Origin: Bacteroidales bacterium 6E
GTDB lineage: Bacteria; Bacteroidota; Bacteroidia; Bacteroidales; Prolixibacteraceae
Assembly: GCA_001270045.2 (NCBI GenBank)
Contig: DF970671.1
Coordinates: 57,745-121,744, forward strand
Length of the DNA stretch: 64,000 nt
Reading direction: 5' to 3'
Positions 10,601 to 18,917 of this stretch are shown piece after piece. The position numbers and the translations under genes are program-made. Within the stretch, counting starts at the first letter, position 1; the number at the start of each line of letters is the position of its first letter. Under the pieces are notes generated by a model. It had not been told where the DNA came from. It was given only the letters and a program-made list of their open reading frames with translations, and did no database searches.

Positions 10601-12365
10601 GCATCATCTCAAGGTAAATGTACTTGTCGATCGCCTGCTGGTTAAAATAGAGCTGCAAAGGCTTTTTGTTTCGTATCAATGATGTGCGGAAAGCATCGGA
10701 AGGATGAACAGCTTGTTCAGGTACACCTTTTAAATGAATGATGCCCCTGCCTTTTAAATTGTTGAGGTATCCGCTGATCAATCTGCAAATATTGATCAGG
10801 AGGTTTCTTTCTTCATGCAGGAATGGACCTTCATCTTCGGCAGGGAATTTACGGAGATAGAAGATTTCGACCGATCCTTTATTGTTGTCTATGGTAACGA
10901 AATACTCTGTTTGATACCATGGCGTTTCCTGAAATTCACCACTGACGTAGGTTCGCCCCTCGAATTGGATTCTGGCTGCCGTATATTTTGGATACTGCCA
11001 TGATTTTGGCAGGATTTCACAAATTTCACGAAGCGTTTCAGGGATTGTTTTTCCTTCATCAATGATTCTGGATGTTTCATTGATTGCCTTAAGTTCCTTG
11101 ATTCTCTCGGTATTTTCGTAATTCAGTTTTTTGAATACATCCTTTATGGCAGATCCGGCAATCAGTGTGGCAATGTTCTCGAGAAGCTCCAATTCCTCTT
11201 TCAGAAATGGACCTTCAAATTCATCAGGGAAATTTTCAAGGTAATAAATTTCAATTACGCCTTTTTTACGGTCTGGCAGTTCGAATTTTTGTTTGAGATT
11301 CCATTCTGTTTCTCGGAATCCAGGCGAAACAAATAATTTCCGATGATAAAATATTCGCACAACGGTGGCGTGTGGGTATTGCATGGCCTCCGGTAGCATA
11401 TTGCAGATTCGCTGCAGGGCTTCCTCAATGTTTCGTGAACTCTCAAGTATTTTGGTAGTTTGGTTAATTCCACGAAGCTCTTTCAGACGTTCAGTATTTT
11501 GAATCAGAAGCTTTTTCAATGCCTTTTCTGAAACGCTCCCTGCAATCAATGTAGCAAGATTGGCAATCAAGGTCTGCTCCCTCGGCAGGAATGGCTGTTG
11601 ATAGGTATTTTCATTTAATTCCCTGTAGAATAATTCGATGGATCCATGTCCGTTGTCAGGTGTTTCAAGAGGATGGATAAATACCCAGGGGGTTTCGGTA
11701 AATCCGGGGCTGGTATATATCTTTTCTCCAAACCTAATCCTCGCTTCCGCAAGATTGGGATATCGGAGAATCTCGGGAAGGAATTTACACATCTCTGTCA
11801 TCAGTTCATCGATGCTCTTGCTTCTACCCAGGATTTCGGCAGCCCTGTCGATCCCATCAAACTCATTTTTGAAGCCATTATCAGAATCTGTGAGAATCTT
11901 TAGCTGTTCTTTGGCTAAAATACCTTTGATAAATGGTAAAATGTAGTCGAGTGATTTTATGGCTACGTGAACTTGTTCTTTGGTAACAGGTATGTTATTG
12001 GAATTGCGGAGAACCCATTCTATCGATCCAGCCGAGTGATCGGGAAGATAAAAATTCCTGCTAATCAATTCTCCATTGTCAGAATACCCTGAATCGGCAA
12101 TAATCAATCCGCCAAAGTTCAACCTTGAATGAAGAATAAGATCTTGTCTGCAATTGGCGACAATCCAATTGTTTATTGAAACCAGTTTGTCTGTAATGGG
12201 AATCTCGAGGTCTGAAATTTGGACCAGGTCAATGATTGAAGATAAAGTAAATGAAGGTCCCGACTGTCTCGGTTCACTGTTGTTGAGAATGTTATTGTTT
12301 GCTTCTAATGTCATACCTGGTAATAAAATGGATGATGAAACAGCCGGTTCTGGATCGTTATTCAT
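7650..12365 (-). CDS. Giant GAF-receiver-ATP-grasp (PEP-synthase-like) signalling protein
   Basis: 1571 residues, no signal peptide or TM segments. Order: a divergent GAF-like unit about 60-155; three clearly homologous GAF-like units about 175-287, 305-415 and 432-537, each with the pattern 'LPE/K..xYP...ARI.F...Y/FVSPGFxET.W...G.IE.FY...F..EGPFL..E..L...I'; receiver-like domain 1 about 592-720 with Met at the phospho-acceptor position (DLVILMAG); receiver 2 about 740-885 with acidic ED, Asp816 in LCIISDVEF and Lys869, apparently intact; a pyruvate-phosphate-dikinase/PEP-synthase N-terminal ATP-grasp domain about 995-1370 (GSLGGKGRGLAF, PVAVRSSSIAED, EIEYAVDL...LLQIKPL); and a C-terminal domain about 1385-1560 I cannot name. 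The phospho-His swivel domain and the PEP-binding TIM barrel of true PEP synthase are missing, so it is not a metabolic enzyme. Role inferred: multi-input sensor whose ATP-grasp unit phosphorylates an unknown partner. Couples to the LuxR-type gene downstream. Confidence 0.88.
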   Translation of the reverse strand: MNNDPEPAVSSSILLPGMTLEANNNILNNSEPRQSGPSFTLSSIIDLVQISDLEIPITDKLVSINNWIVANCRQDLILHSRLNFGGLIIADSGYSDNGELISRNFYLPDHSAGSIEWVLRNSNNIPVTKEQVHVAIKSLDYILPFIKGILAKEQLKILTDSDNGFKNEFDGIDRAAEILGRSKSIDELMTEMCKFLPEILRYPNLAEARIRFGEKIYTSPGFTETPWVFIHPLETPDNGHGSIELFYRELNENTYQQPFLPREQTLIANLATLIAGSVSEKALKKLLIQNTERLKELRGINQTTKILESSRNIEEALQRICNMLPEAMQYPHATVVRIFYHRKLFVSPGFRETEWNLKQKFELPDRKKGVIEIYYLENFPDEFEGPFLKEELELLENIATLIAGSAIKDVFKKLNYENTERIKELKAINETSRIIDEGKTIPETLREICEILPKSWQYPKYTAARIQFEGRTYVSGEFQETPWYQTEYFVTIDNNKGSVEIFYLRKFPAEDEGPFLHEERNLLINICRLISGYLNNLKGRGIIHLKGVPEQAVHPSDAFRTSLIRNKKPLQLYFNQQAIDKYIYLEMMRYKIKHILFVSTLYDAFNLESEDSFFAKFMGEIYQYSLFSVPRITGVSTAEEALELLETTRFDLVILMAGIDRESPVQLSEKIRERFESLPIYLLVNRKSDVKYYEEVMPSLRSIDKLFVWSGDSLILFSIVKLTEDKVNVDNDTRVGLVRVILLIEDSPIYYSKYIQILFDIVFNHVKQLLPEVEKNELDKISRMRSRPKILHARNYEEAIAIFNKYRDFMLCIISDVEFEKAGRMDKEAGAKLIRYVKSHISKLPIILQSSEDSNSALAKELEVTFLNKNSDRLIKDLKHFLNSYLGFGHFVFRDKAGNKIGVAKTLREFENLLQQIPDESLSIHASENQFSLWLMQRGEIQLARTLNPLSLNMFRTLEESRQQLLEIIKKYRKEKKKGKILTFDETSIIDEKNIVAFAPGSLGGKGRGLAFINTLIYNLDFPGLSDKINITTPITVVIGTDEFQHFISKNKLFEKIIDPTIPYQQLREHFAKGNLSMQLLQKLKILIKQINRPVAVRSSSIAEDSITQPFAGIFDTYIIPNSSNKKLLFEHLTQAIKLVFASTFSPKARNYFTIIHHKIEEEKMAIVLQELVGNQYGDYYYPHISGVAQSYNYYPVANMLPEEGFAIAAVGLGTYVVDGWKSYRFSPKYPKVNMYSVRDLLNSTQSQFYALDCRNRDIDFLQDGELAALKLLDIYDAVEHGTLKHCVSVYNKDNDRLEPGDQGYGPFVVNFANILQYDHVPLAETIRELLVTVEEAFGSPVEIEYAVDLDRTKNGLPSFYLLQIKPLISDHIYKPVRIDKLDKSKMLLFTTSCVGNGQISDIYDIIYIDPEKFDKLRTMEMAEEIEALNQQMISYNRKYILVGPGRWGSRDRFVGIPVNWSQISNAKVIVEISLRNFPLDTSLGSHFFHNVTAMNIGYFSVQHTSATDFIRWDMLNNLPLIQETKFYRHVRLRKPLHIFMDGRNKTSAIVITPLEATDQNWLLNKQGIHD

Positions 12366-12405
12366 CTGAAAATCAGATTAACTTGACAAATGACCAGAAC
12401 ATAAA

Positions 12406-12413
12406 CAAAATTA
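12406..12413 (-). promoter_or_regulatory. Candidate -7 element of the GAF/ATP-grasp operon
   Basis: On the minus strand the sequence TAATTTTG matches the Bacteroidota -7 consensus TAnnTTTG exactly and sits about 40 bases before the start codon of the 1571-residue gene. A good -33 TTTG at 19-21 bases upstream is not visible, so this is only half a promoter. Confidence 0.4.
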
Positions 12414-12581
12414 GCAATTTATTGAAATGATTGGATCATGGATGATAAGTGATTGAAATATAGAATGATATCGGAATTGGTGTCATAAAAAAGGGATGGC
12501 TTAAAGCATAAATTCACAGCAAAAGAAATAAAGATATACAAAACTTTTATTTAACTTGAATCAAATTTAACCTCAGGTATT

Positions 12582-13547
12582 ATGAAAAAAGTGTTGTTTC
12601 TGTTGCTGGTGATTCTGGTCCTGGCTGTTGCCGGAGTGTTCAGCTGGCTCCGTTTTGCATTGCCTTCGGTAGGTCCTGCACCTGATCTGACAGTTGCTCT
12701 TACAACTGAGCGTATAGAACGTGGCAAATATCTGGCAACCCATGTGATGGTGTGTCTTGATTGCCATACACAACGTGATTTTTCACGCTATTCGGGACCG
12801 GTAATGGAACCGCATTATGCTGGCGGAGGAGAGGAATTTATCCGGGAGGCTGGGTTGCCGGGCAATTTTTATCCACCTAACCTAACCCCACATCATTTGG
12901 GTGAATGGACCGATGGTGAATTGTATCGTGCCATTACTTCCGGGGTCAATAAAGACGGTAAGGCATTATTCCCTGCCATGCCCTATCATCTTTATGGTCA
13001 GGCAGATGATGAGGATATTTATTCGGTGATAGCCTATTTGCGCACTCTTGAACCGGTTGAGTCTGAGTTAAGGGTATCGAAAGCTGATTTTCCTGTAAGC
13101 CTGTTGATAAACACCATGCCTATGAAGGGCAGTCCAACGATAAGGCCTGATTCTGATGATAAGGTGGCCTACGGTAAGTATATGGCGACAGTGGCAGGTT
13201 GCATCGAATGCCATACACCCATGAAAGGGGCGAAGGTGTTATGGGATGAGGCTTTTACTGGTGGCCGGGAATTTCCACTTCCTGCAGGCATTGTTCGTAC
13301 AACCAATCTTACTCCCGATAAGCGAACTGGCATAGGATCATGGACGGAGGAGATGTTTTTGGAGAGATTCAAAACTTATTCCGACTCTGCTGCCTTGGTT
13401 ACGGTTGCTCCTGATGCCTTTAATACCCCCATGCCCTGGTCACTTTATTCTGGTATGGAAGAAACTGACCTGAAGGCAAAATATGCTTACTTGCAATCCT
13501 TGCAACCTGTAGAGAAGGAGATCGTCAGGTTTTCTCCCAGACAGTAA
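12582..13547 (+). CDS. Membrane-anchored dihaem cytochrome c
   Basis: 321 residues with an N-terminal anchor (about 3-22) and two tandem class I cytochrome c domains. Haem sites are CLDCH (58-62) and CIECH (207-211); likely axial methionines are M133 (FPAMPYHLY) and the Met in NTPMPWSLY near 283. Each half carries the paired phrases NLTP and a MP-x-LY segment, showing an internal duplication. This architecture is common in electron-transfer subunits of membrane dehydrogenases, but no dehydrogenase partner is adjacent, so the donor is unknown. It is divergent from the GAF/ATP-grasp operon. Confidence 0.9.
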   Translation: MKKVLFLLLVILVLAVAGVFSWLRFALPSVGPAPDLTVALTTERIERGKYLATHVMVCLDCHTQRDFSRYSGPVMEPHYAGGGEEFIREAGLPGNFYPPNLTPHHLGEWTDGELYRAITSGVNKDGKALFPAMPYHLYGQADDEDIYSVIAYLRTLEPVESELRVSKADFPVSLLINTMPMKGSPTIRPDSDDKVAYGKYMATVAGCIECHTPMKGAKVLWDEAFTGGREFPLPAGIVRTTNLTPDKRTGIGSWTEEMFLERFKTYSDSAALVTVAPDAFNTPMPWSLYSGMEETDLKAKYAYLQSLQPVEKEIVRFSPRQ

Positions 13548-13672
13548 TAAAGATCCGATCCGGATAATGGCTGTGGTTAATAATTGTTTGCTGAAGTTCG
13601 AGTTTGTGAACTTTGCTTAACGCAAAGGTCAGTAAATTGGTGTATTTTTATCATGTAGGCAGACTAAAACAC

Positions 13673-14818
13673 ATGATAGAAATGAATGATTTCCAGATTT
13701 TCGCCAAGCCTGTAGGATCATCGTGTAACCTCTCGTGCACTTATTGCTATTATTTGGACAAGGAGCCAAATGATTATGGTTTCGGAATTTTAAGGATGTC
13801 AGATGAACTGCTTGAAAACTATATCATTAATCATATTGAGGCAACAAATGGAGATATCGTCATGTTCTCGTGGCATGGCGGTGAACCTTTGCTGGCAGGA
13901 ATCCCTTTTTACAGAAAGGCACTGGAGTTCCAGAACCGGTTTTTACCCCGGGGCAAGCGAGTTTTAAATGGCCTCCAAACTAATGGAACACTTTTGGATA
14001 AAGAATGGTGCCAGTTTTTATCCGGGAATGGTTTTTTTGTGGGCCTTACTTTAGATGGTCCTCAAAAATTCCATGATCAATTCAGGATCAATAATGGTGG
14101 AATAGGGACATTTAACCAGGTCCTCAAAGGATTTCATATGTTGAGGCAATATGGCATCATTCCCGAAATATTGTGTGTCGTGAATTCCTCCAATGTCGAA
14201 CATCCGTTGTTGGTATATTCTTTTTTGAGGGATTTAGGTCCGGAATACCTGACATTTCTCCCGTTGGTAAACAAGGATAATGAAAAGGAATCTCATAACG
14301 CAGTAACTGCTGATTCGGTTTCATCTGAGGCATTCGGTGATTTTTTGATCGCCATATATGAAGAGTGGATGTATCGCGATATCGGGAAGATAAAGATTCA
14401 GGTTATAGAAGAGGCACTAAGGACTGCATTTAATCAGGATCATACACTCTGCATTTTTAAAAAGGAGTGCGGGGGTGTACCCATAGTTACACATTCAGGA
14501 GATGTTTACAGCTGTGATCATTATGTGGATGGTGATCATTTCATGGGTAATCTTATGAATGTCCCTTTACAAGAAATGCTGAATAGTGACATACAGACAG
14601 ACTTCGGACGAAAAAAGAGGACAATGCTACCTGCAATATGTAAATCTTGCCCGGTTTTGAGTATGTGCAACGGGGAATGTCCCAAAAACAGGTTTATAAC
14701 TACGCCTGACGGGGAGTTCGGACTAAACTACCTGTGTCCCGGATACCGAAAATTCTTTACCCATCTCCAACCTTTTGTTGAGGAAGTCAGGAAAAACTGG
14801 CTGGATCAAATGCGTTAA
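13673..14818 (+). CDS. Radical SAM enzyme, anaerobic sulfatase-maturase family
   Basis: I prefer the ATG at 13673 (about 381 residues) over a TTG at 13613, since family members begin just before FQIFAKPVGSSCNLSCTYCY. The 4Fe-4S radical SAM motif is CNLSCTYC; the C-terminal SPASM part has cysteines in KECGG, YSCDHYV, CKSCPVLSMCNGECPKN and LCPGY, the anSME pattern for two auxiliary clusters. Such enzymes convert an active-site Cys or Ser of sulfatases to formylglycine without oxygen. No sulfatase gene lies in this window, so the substrate must be elsewhere or the enzyme may be a related peptide-modifying SPASM protein. Ends 4 bases from the convergent hydrolase gene. Confidence 0.88.
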   Translation: MIEMNDFQIFAKPVGSSCNLSCTYCYYLDKEPNDYGFGILRMSDELLENYIINHIEATNGDIVMFSWHGGEPLLAGIPFYRKALEFQNRFLPRGKRVLNGLQTNGTLLDKEWCQFLSGNGFFVGLTLDGPQKFHDQFRINNGGIGTFNQVLKGFHMLRQYGIIPEILCVVNSSNVEHPLLVYSFLRDLGPEYLTFLPLVNKDNEKESHNAVTADSVSSEAFGDFLIAIYEEWMYRDIGKIKIQVIEEALRTAFNQDHTLCIFKKECGGVPIVTHSGDVYSCDHYVDGDHFMGNLMNVPLQEMLNSDIQTDFGRKKRTMLPAICKSCPVLSMCNGECPKNRFITTPDGEFGLNYLCPGYRKFFTHLQPFVEEVRKNWLDQMR

Positions 14819-14822
14819 GAAT

Positions 14823-15680
14823 CTACACTAGCTTTTCCCTGAAGAAATCAATTGTCCTGTCCCATGCCAGTTTTGCAGCTTCCGGATGATATCTCCCCGG
14901 ATTGGTGTCATTATTAAATCCATGACCTGTACCCGGATAGATAAATATTTGATATTCTTTACCGGCAGCCTTTAATGCTTCTTCAAAGGCAGCTATTCCA
15001 GCATTGATTCTTTCGTCGTTTTCGGCATAATGTGCCAAAACCGGCGCCTTGATCTTTTTTACGTCATCTGGTTCAGGTTGTCTGCCATAATATGGAACGG
15101 CGGCATCGAGATCCTCACAGTTAACAGCAACCTGATTGGTCATGGCACCGCCCCAGCAAAAGCCAGTACATCCCACTTTGCCTGAAGAATTTGGATATGT
15201 CTTCAAATAAGCAACGGCTGAAACAAAATTTTGGGTTGTCTTGTTGCTGTCAAGTTTGGCAAATAGCTCACCCACATTTGAAATATCTTCAGGTGTTCCT
15301 CCAACCGGTGACAGGGCATCGGGCGCCAAAGAAAGAAAACCCTCCTTCGCCATCCTGCGGGTCACTTCCTTGATATGTGGCACGAGTCCGCGATTTTCAT
15401 GGATCACTATAACAGCGGGAAATTTGGATTCATTATTGGGGATTGCCAGAAATGCTTTCATTTTCCCCGTTACACAAGGATATTCTACCATAGATTCCCT
15501 TATTGCTTCATTTTGATCAGAAAGAGGAATATTCAATAAGGCTTTTCCCTTTATGACAGGAAATAGAGAAAGGGCTGAGGTAATACTGCCGGTCAGAATT
15601 GCCAATCGTGTAAGAAATCTTCGTCTTGGAAGTTGGCTTTTCCCAAAATCACCAAAGGCAGATGGCATTTTCTTTTTCAT
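14823..15680 (-). CDS. Tat-exported dienelactone hydrolase family protein
   Basis: 285 residues. The N-terminus carries a twin-arginine signal (PRRRFLTRLAI followed by a hydrophobic stretch to about 48). The body is an alpha/beta-hydrolase with the DLH nucleophile elbow GFCWGG (Cys as nucleophile), an Asp in YAENDERI and the final His in GTGHGFNN. Members cleave dienelactones or other esters; many secreted Bacteroidota homologues have no assigned substrate. It is alone on its strand here, divergent from the carotenoid operon. Confidence 0.9.
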   Translation of the reverse strand: MKKKMPSAFGDFGKSQLPRRRFLTRLAILTGSITSALSLFPVIKGKALLNIPLSDQNEAIRESMVEYPCVTGKMKAFLAIPNNESKFPAVIVIHENRGLVPHIKEVTRRMAKEGFLSLAPDALSPVGGTPEDISNVGELFAKLDSNKTTQNFVSAVAYLKTYPNSSGKVGCTGFCWGGAMTNQVAVNCEDLDAAVPYYGRQPEPDDVKKIKAPVLAHYAENDERINAGIAAFEEALKAAGKEYQIFIYPGTGHGFNNDTNPGRYHPEAAKLAWDRTIDFFREKLV

Positions 15681-15870
15681 GATTTTTGGTTTTATTGGTT
15701 TAATAATTTAGAGCGATTCTGAATTGCAAATTACGAAAATTGAACGTATAATGGAACAAGTTCTTATCTTATATTGCTGAATGAATTAATCATTTTTCCC
15801 CCAATGATCTTTCCTGAATCTGGAGTTAATCCTTGTAATTATGGCTTGAACAGAGGAGTATTTTTAAAGG

Positions 15871-15929
15871 TGTTTAATTAAAGTGAATAAAAATTAAACA
15901 AAACCTGCAATTCGCTGTTTATTTGTCAA
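15871..15929 (+). promoter_or_regulatory. TGTTTA-box region upstream of the carotenoid operon
   Basis: A perfect 9-bp dyad TGTTTAATT-N12-AATTAAACA (15871-15900) is followed by further half-sites TGTTTA (15916-15921) and TGTCAA (15924-15929). The 11-mer ATTAAACAAAA at 15893-15903 recurs exactly before the CarH-like gene at 22253-22263. The half-site TAAACA fits TnnACA, which I recall as the core of published CarH operators. Candidate operator for light/B12 control of the crt operon. Confidence 0.45.
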
Positions 15930-15963
15930 AAGTGGAACTATTCATTTCCTAAAATTATTGGCT

Positions 15964-16881
15964 ATGATTTTATTGGCAGTAACTGAGCAAAACACAGGTG
16001 AGAAGCAACAACCAACCAAGGCTGGCCGTCTCAGTACAGGGACGAAAGTTTTGTTTGATCAGGTTTCGTTCGAAACAAGTAAACTGATCACTAAATCATA
16101 CAGCTCCTCCTTTTCGTCTGCCACTTCCTTGCTCGAACCTGAGATCAGGGAAGCCATATATAGCATTTATGGTTTTGTCAGGTATGCCGATGAAATAGTG
16201 GACACTTTTCATGGCTATGACAAGGAATACCTTCTCTCCAAGTTTGAAAATGATTTCTATGAGGGCTTGAGAGGCGGCATCAGCATGAATCCAATATTAC
16301 ATTCATTTCAGCAAACCGTAATGAAATATCACATTTCAGATGAACACATCCGGGCATTTCTCAGGAGTATGAGATCCGACCTTTCCAAGAATGTCTATAT
16401 GGATGAAAATGAAATGAGTGATTACATATATGGTTCTGCAGATGTTGTCGGGCTGATGTGCCTCAAGGTTTTTGTGAACGGAGATGAAGAACTGTTCAAC
16501 CATTTGAAAATGCCAGCCATGAAACTGGGATCTGCCTTTCAAAAGGTAAATTTTTTACGCGATCTCAAGGATGATACAGAGGGGCTAAACCGCAAATATT
16601 TTCCACAACTAAGCATTACAAATTTTGACAATAAAGCCAAGGATGAGATCATTCAGAGCATTGATGAAGATTTTGAGGCAGCCCTCATTGGAATAAGACA
16701 ACTTCCGGGAAGATCTAAACTGGCTGTTTATGTGGCATACAAGTATTATTGCCTTTTGCTGAAAAAGTTGAAGAGAACTCCTGCCTCAACCATCCTTAAC
16801 CGAAGAGTGAGGGTTTCAGGACACTTAAAGGCTTTATTGTTGTTGAAGTCTCTGGCTGATTATCGATTCGGATTCATTTGA
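15964..16881 (+). CDS. crtB: Phytoene synthase
   Basis: 305 residues from the ATG at 15964; a TTG two codons upstream is less likely. It joins two geranylgeranyl-diphosphate molecules to 15-cis-phytoene, the first committed carotenoid step. Both Asp-rich diphosphate-binding motifs are present: YADEIVDTFH and FLRDLKDDTEGLNRKYFP (shown here to 18 residues). First gene of a same-strand operon that continues to the CrtI-type desaturase. No GGPP synthase is in the window. Confidence 0.96.
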   Translation: MILLAVTEQNTGEKQQPTKAGRLSTGTKVLFDQVSFETSKLITKSYSSSFSSATSLLEPEIREAIYSIYGFVRYADEIVDTFHGYDKEYLLSKFENDFYEGLRGGISMNPILHSFQQTVMKYHISDEHIRAFLRSMRSDLSKNVYMDENEMSDYIYGSADVVGLMCLKVFVNGDEELFNHLKMPAMKLGSAFQKVNFLRDLKDDTEGLNRKYFPQLSITNFDNKAKDEIIQSIDEDFEAALIGIRQLPGRSKLAVYVAYKYYCLLLKKLKRTPASTILNRRVRVSGHLKALLLLKSLADYRFGFI

Positions 16882-16927
16882 GGTTTTCGTTCTATCAGAA
16901 AATTTTATCTACGTAATAATCGAAATT

Positions 16928-17620
16928 ATGTCACTATACGCTTCCTTACTCCTGTTTTCGTTTATTGTTCCTATTTCTCTAAGTTTTGACAAACGATTAC
17001 AGTTTTACAGAAAATGGCCGACACTTCTTCCGGCAATTTCAATGATAGCCATCTTATATATCATTGCCGATGTCGTATTGACCAATATGGGAGTTTGGGG
17101 ATTTAATGAACGTTATCATTCCGGGGTAACATTTTTAAAACTGCCCATTGAAGAGTGGTTGTTCTTTTTCGTAATTCCTTACGCAAGTATTTTTCTTCAT
17201 GAAAGCCTGGTACTTTATTTTCCAAAATTGAAAATTGATGAGGCTGTTGCACGGCGAACCACTTTATTATTGATTTTCTTTTTTACGGCACTTTTCGTAA
17301 TGAATATCGGGAGAACCTATACAGCATATATTTCCATGAAAATGATTCTGGTTCTCCTTTGGACATTTTTTGACAAGAAACGGGTAATTGCTTCCTTTTA
17401 TGTAACTTTCATGGTAATTCTGATTCCATTTCTGATTGTCAACTCGATTCTTACAGGTAGTTTTATTGACGGAGAAGTTGTTTGGTATAATAATGCCGAA
17501 AACCTTGGTTTAAGGCTGTTTACCATTCCGGTTGAAGATATCGCCTATGCTTTTAGCATGATTTTATTTTCATTGCTGCTCCGAAATTTATTTATTCATT
17601 CCCGGCTTAATCTGAAATGA
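16928..17620 (+). CDS. Lycopene cyclase, fused CrtYc-CrtYd type
   Basis: 230 residues, six to seven predicted TM helices. Two homologous halves can be seen, each ending in the acidic cyclase motif: LPIEEWLFFF in the first and IPVEDIAYAF in the second. This is the membrane-bound cyclase family (heterodimeric CrtYc/CrtYd in actinobacteria, fused in Bacteroidota) that forms beta-ionone rings on lycopene. Stop and next start overlap as ATGA, so expression is coupled to the CruF-like gene. Confidence 0.88.
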   Translation: MSLYASLLLFSFIVPISLSFDKRLQFYRKWPTLLPAISMIAILYIIADVVLTNMGVWGFNERYHSGVTFLKLPIEEWLFFFVIPYASIFLHESLVLYFPKLKIDEAVARRTTLLLIFFFTALFVMNIGRTYTAYISMKMILVLLWTFFDKKRVIASFYVTFMVILIPFLIVNSILTGSFIDGEVVWYNNAENLGLRLFTIPVEDIAYAFSMILFSLLLRNLFIHSRLNLK

Positions 17621-18297
17621 TGATCAATAGCTTTGAGCAAATTAAAAATTGGTCAGATGGTCGACAGAATCTGGTAATCCTGTTGTTTGTCATCTTTTAT
17701 TCGGTAGGGGTAGCCGGATTTATTTATCCCCCAACTTCAGCGCTTTTTGCTGAATTGACACCTCTTATCCTGATCATGAGTTTTATCGCTGTCATTATAT
17801 ATCACGAAGGTAGAATTACCCTAAAGCATCTGGTCATTTTGTTGGGGATCTTTCTGTCTTCATTTGTGGCTGAGGCTATCGGGGTTAATACTGGAATCAT
17901 ATTTGGATCATACGAATATGGAGATAGTCTGGGATTGAAAATCTTTGATACCCCACTTCTTATAGGAGCAAATTGGGTTTTTTTGGTGTATTCCTCTTCA
18001 TCGATTATTCATCGGACAAAATTGAGTGGAGTAATCCTGATATTATCAGCTTCGTTGGTCATGGTCCTTTATGACCTGATACTTGAACAGGTTGCCGGAG
18101 ATATGGGAATGTGGACCTGGACCGAGGGATACATTCCACTTAAGAATTACTTCACATGGTTTGTGTTGGCATTTATATTTCACTGGGTTTTAAAGTATTT
18201 TGTTGTGCCGACTTCAAATAAAGTTGCCCCTGCAATCTTTACAATACAGTTTGTGTTCTTTTTGATGATTTTTCTGTTGAAAGGAGTTGTTTCATGA
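17617..18297 (+). CDS. Carotenoid biosynthesis protein, CruF-like hydratase
   Basis: 226 residues, polytopic. Belongs by pattern (EAIGVNTGIIFGSYEYG, DLILEQVAGDMGMWTW) to the family of CruF carotenoid 1,2-hydratases and the archaeal bisanhydrobacterioruberin hydratase. CruF adds water to the psi-end of a monocyclic carotene, giving the 1'-hydroxyl that a glycosyltransferase can use; that fits the acyl- and glycosyltransferase genes that follow. Linked by 4-base ATGA overlaps on both sides. Confidence 0.85.
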   Translation: MMINSFEQIKNWSDGRQNLVILLFVIFYSVGVAGFIYPPTSALFAELTPLILIMSFIAVIIYHEGRITLKHLVILLGIFLSSFVAEAIGVNTGIIFGSYEYGDSLGLKIFDTPLLIGANWVFLVYSSSSIIHRTKLSGVILILSASLVMVLYDLILEQVAGDMGMWTWTEGYIPLKNYFTWFVLAFIFHWVLKYFVVPTSNKVAPAIFTIQFVFFLMIFLLKGVVS

Positions 18298-18917
18298 TCA
18301 TGGAAGCACGACACCACTGGCTTGTTTACCCTTTTTTCAAATGGTATGCGGTATGGAAGGTCAAGAGAAATTTCAAGCCTGTATCCATCGTGGGCAATGT
18401 AGCTGATGCTGGAATGCCGGTTCTTGTTATTTCGAACCATGTCAGTTGGTGGGATGGCTTTTGGTTACAATATCTGAACCAGGCAATATTTCATCGTAGG
18501 TTACATTTCATGATGCTTGAGGAGCAATTGCGGAAGTTCTGGTTTTTTAATTTATCTGGTGGATATTCGGTGCGGAAGTCCAGTAGAAGTCTCATCGACA
18601 GCTTGGATTATACCGTGAAGCTCTTGGGGAATCGACAAAATCTCGTTTTTATTTTTCCGCAAGGTGAGATCGTATCAATGTATAAAAGTCATGTCGACTT
18701 TGAGAAGGGGATTAGTTATATATTGAAGAAACTTGAAAATTCTGTACAAATCATATTCGTCGCCAACCTGGCAGAATATTTTTCGAACGAGGTTCCCTCA
18801 TTAAATATTTATGTGGAAGAAGTCTGGTTTGACCAGCCTGATAAATTGCAGATTGAGGTCAGATACAATAAATTTTATCAGGAATGCATTGAAAAACAAA
18901 CTCAGATCAAGTCATGA
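18294..18917 (+). CDS. PlsC-type acyltransferase in carotenoid operon
   Basis: 207 residues. The catalytic HX4D motif is NHVSWWDGFW and the acceptor-binding motif is FIFPQGEIVS, both hallmarks of 1-acylglycerol-3-phosphate acyltransferases. Inside this operon the likelier acceptor is a carotenoid glycoside, as for CruD of green sulfur bacteria or CrtO of staphylococci; that is an inference from context, not from residues. Overlaps both neighbours by 4 bases. Confidence 0.82.
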   Translation: MIMEARHHWLVYPFFKWYAVWKVKRNFKPVSIVGNVADAGMPVLVISNHVSWWDGFWLQYLNQAIFHRRLHFMMLEEQLRKFWFFNLSGGYSVRKSSRSLIDSLDYTVKLLGNRQNLVFIFPQGEIVSMYKSHVDFEKGISYILKKLENSVQIIFVANLAEYFSNEVPSLNIYVEEVWFDQPDKLQIEVRYNKFYQECIEKQTQIKS

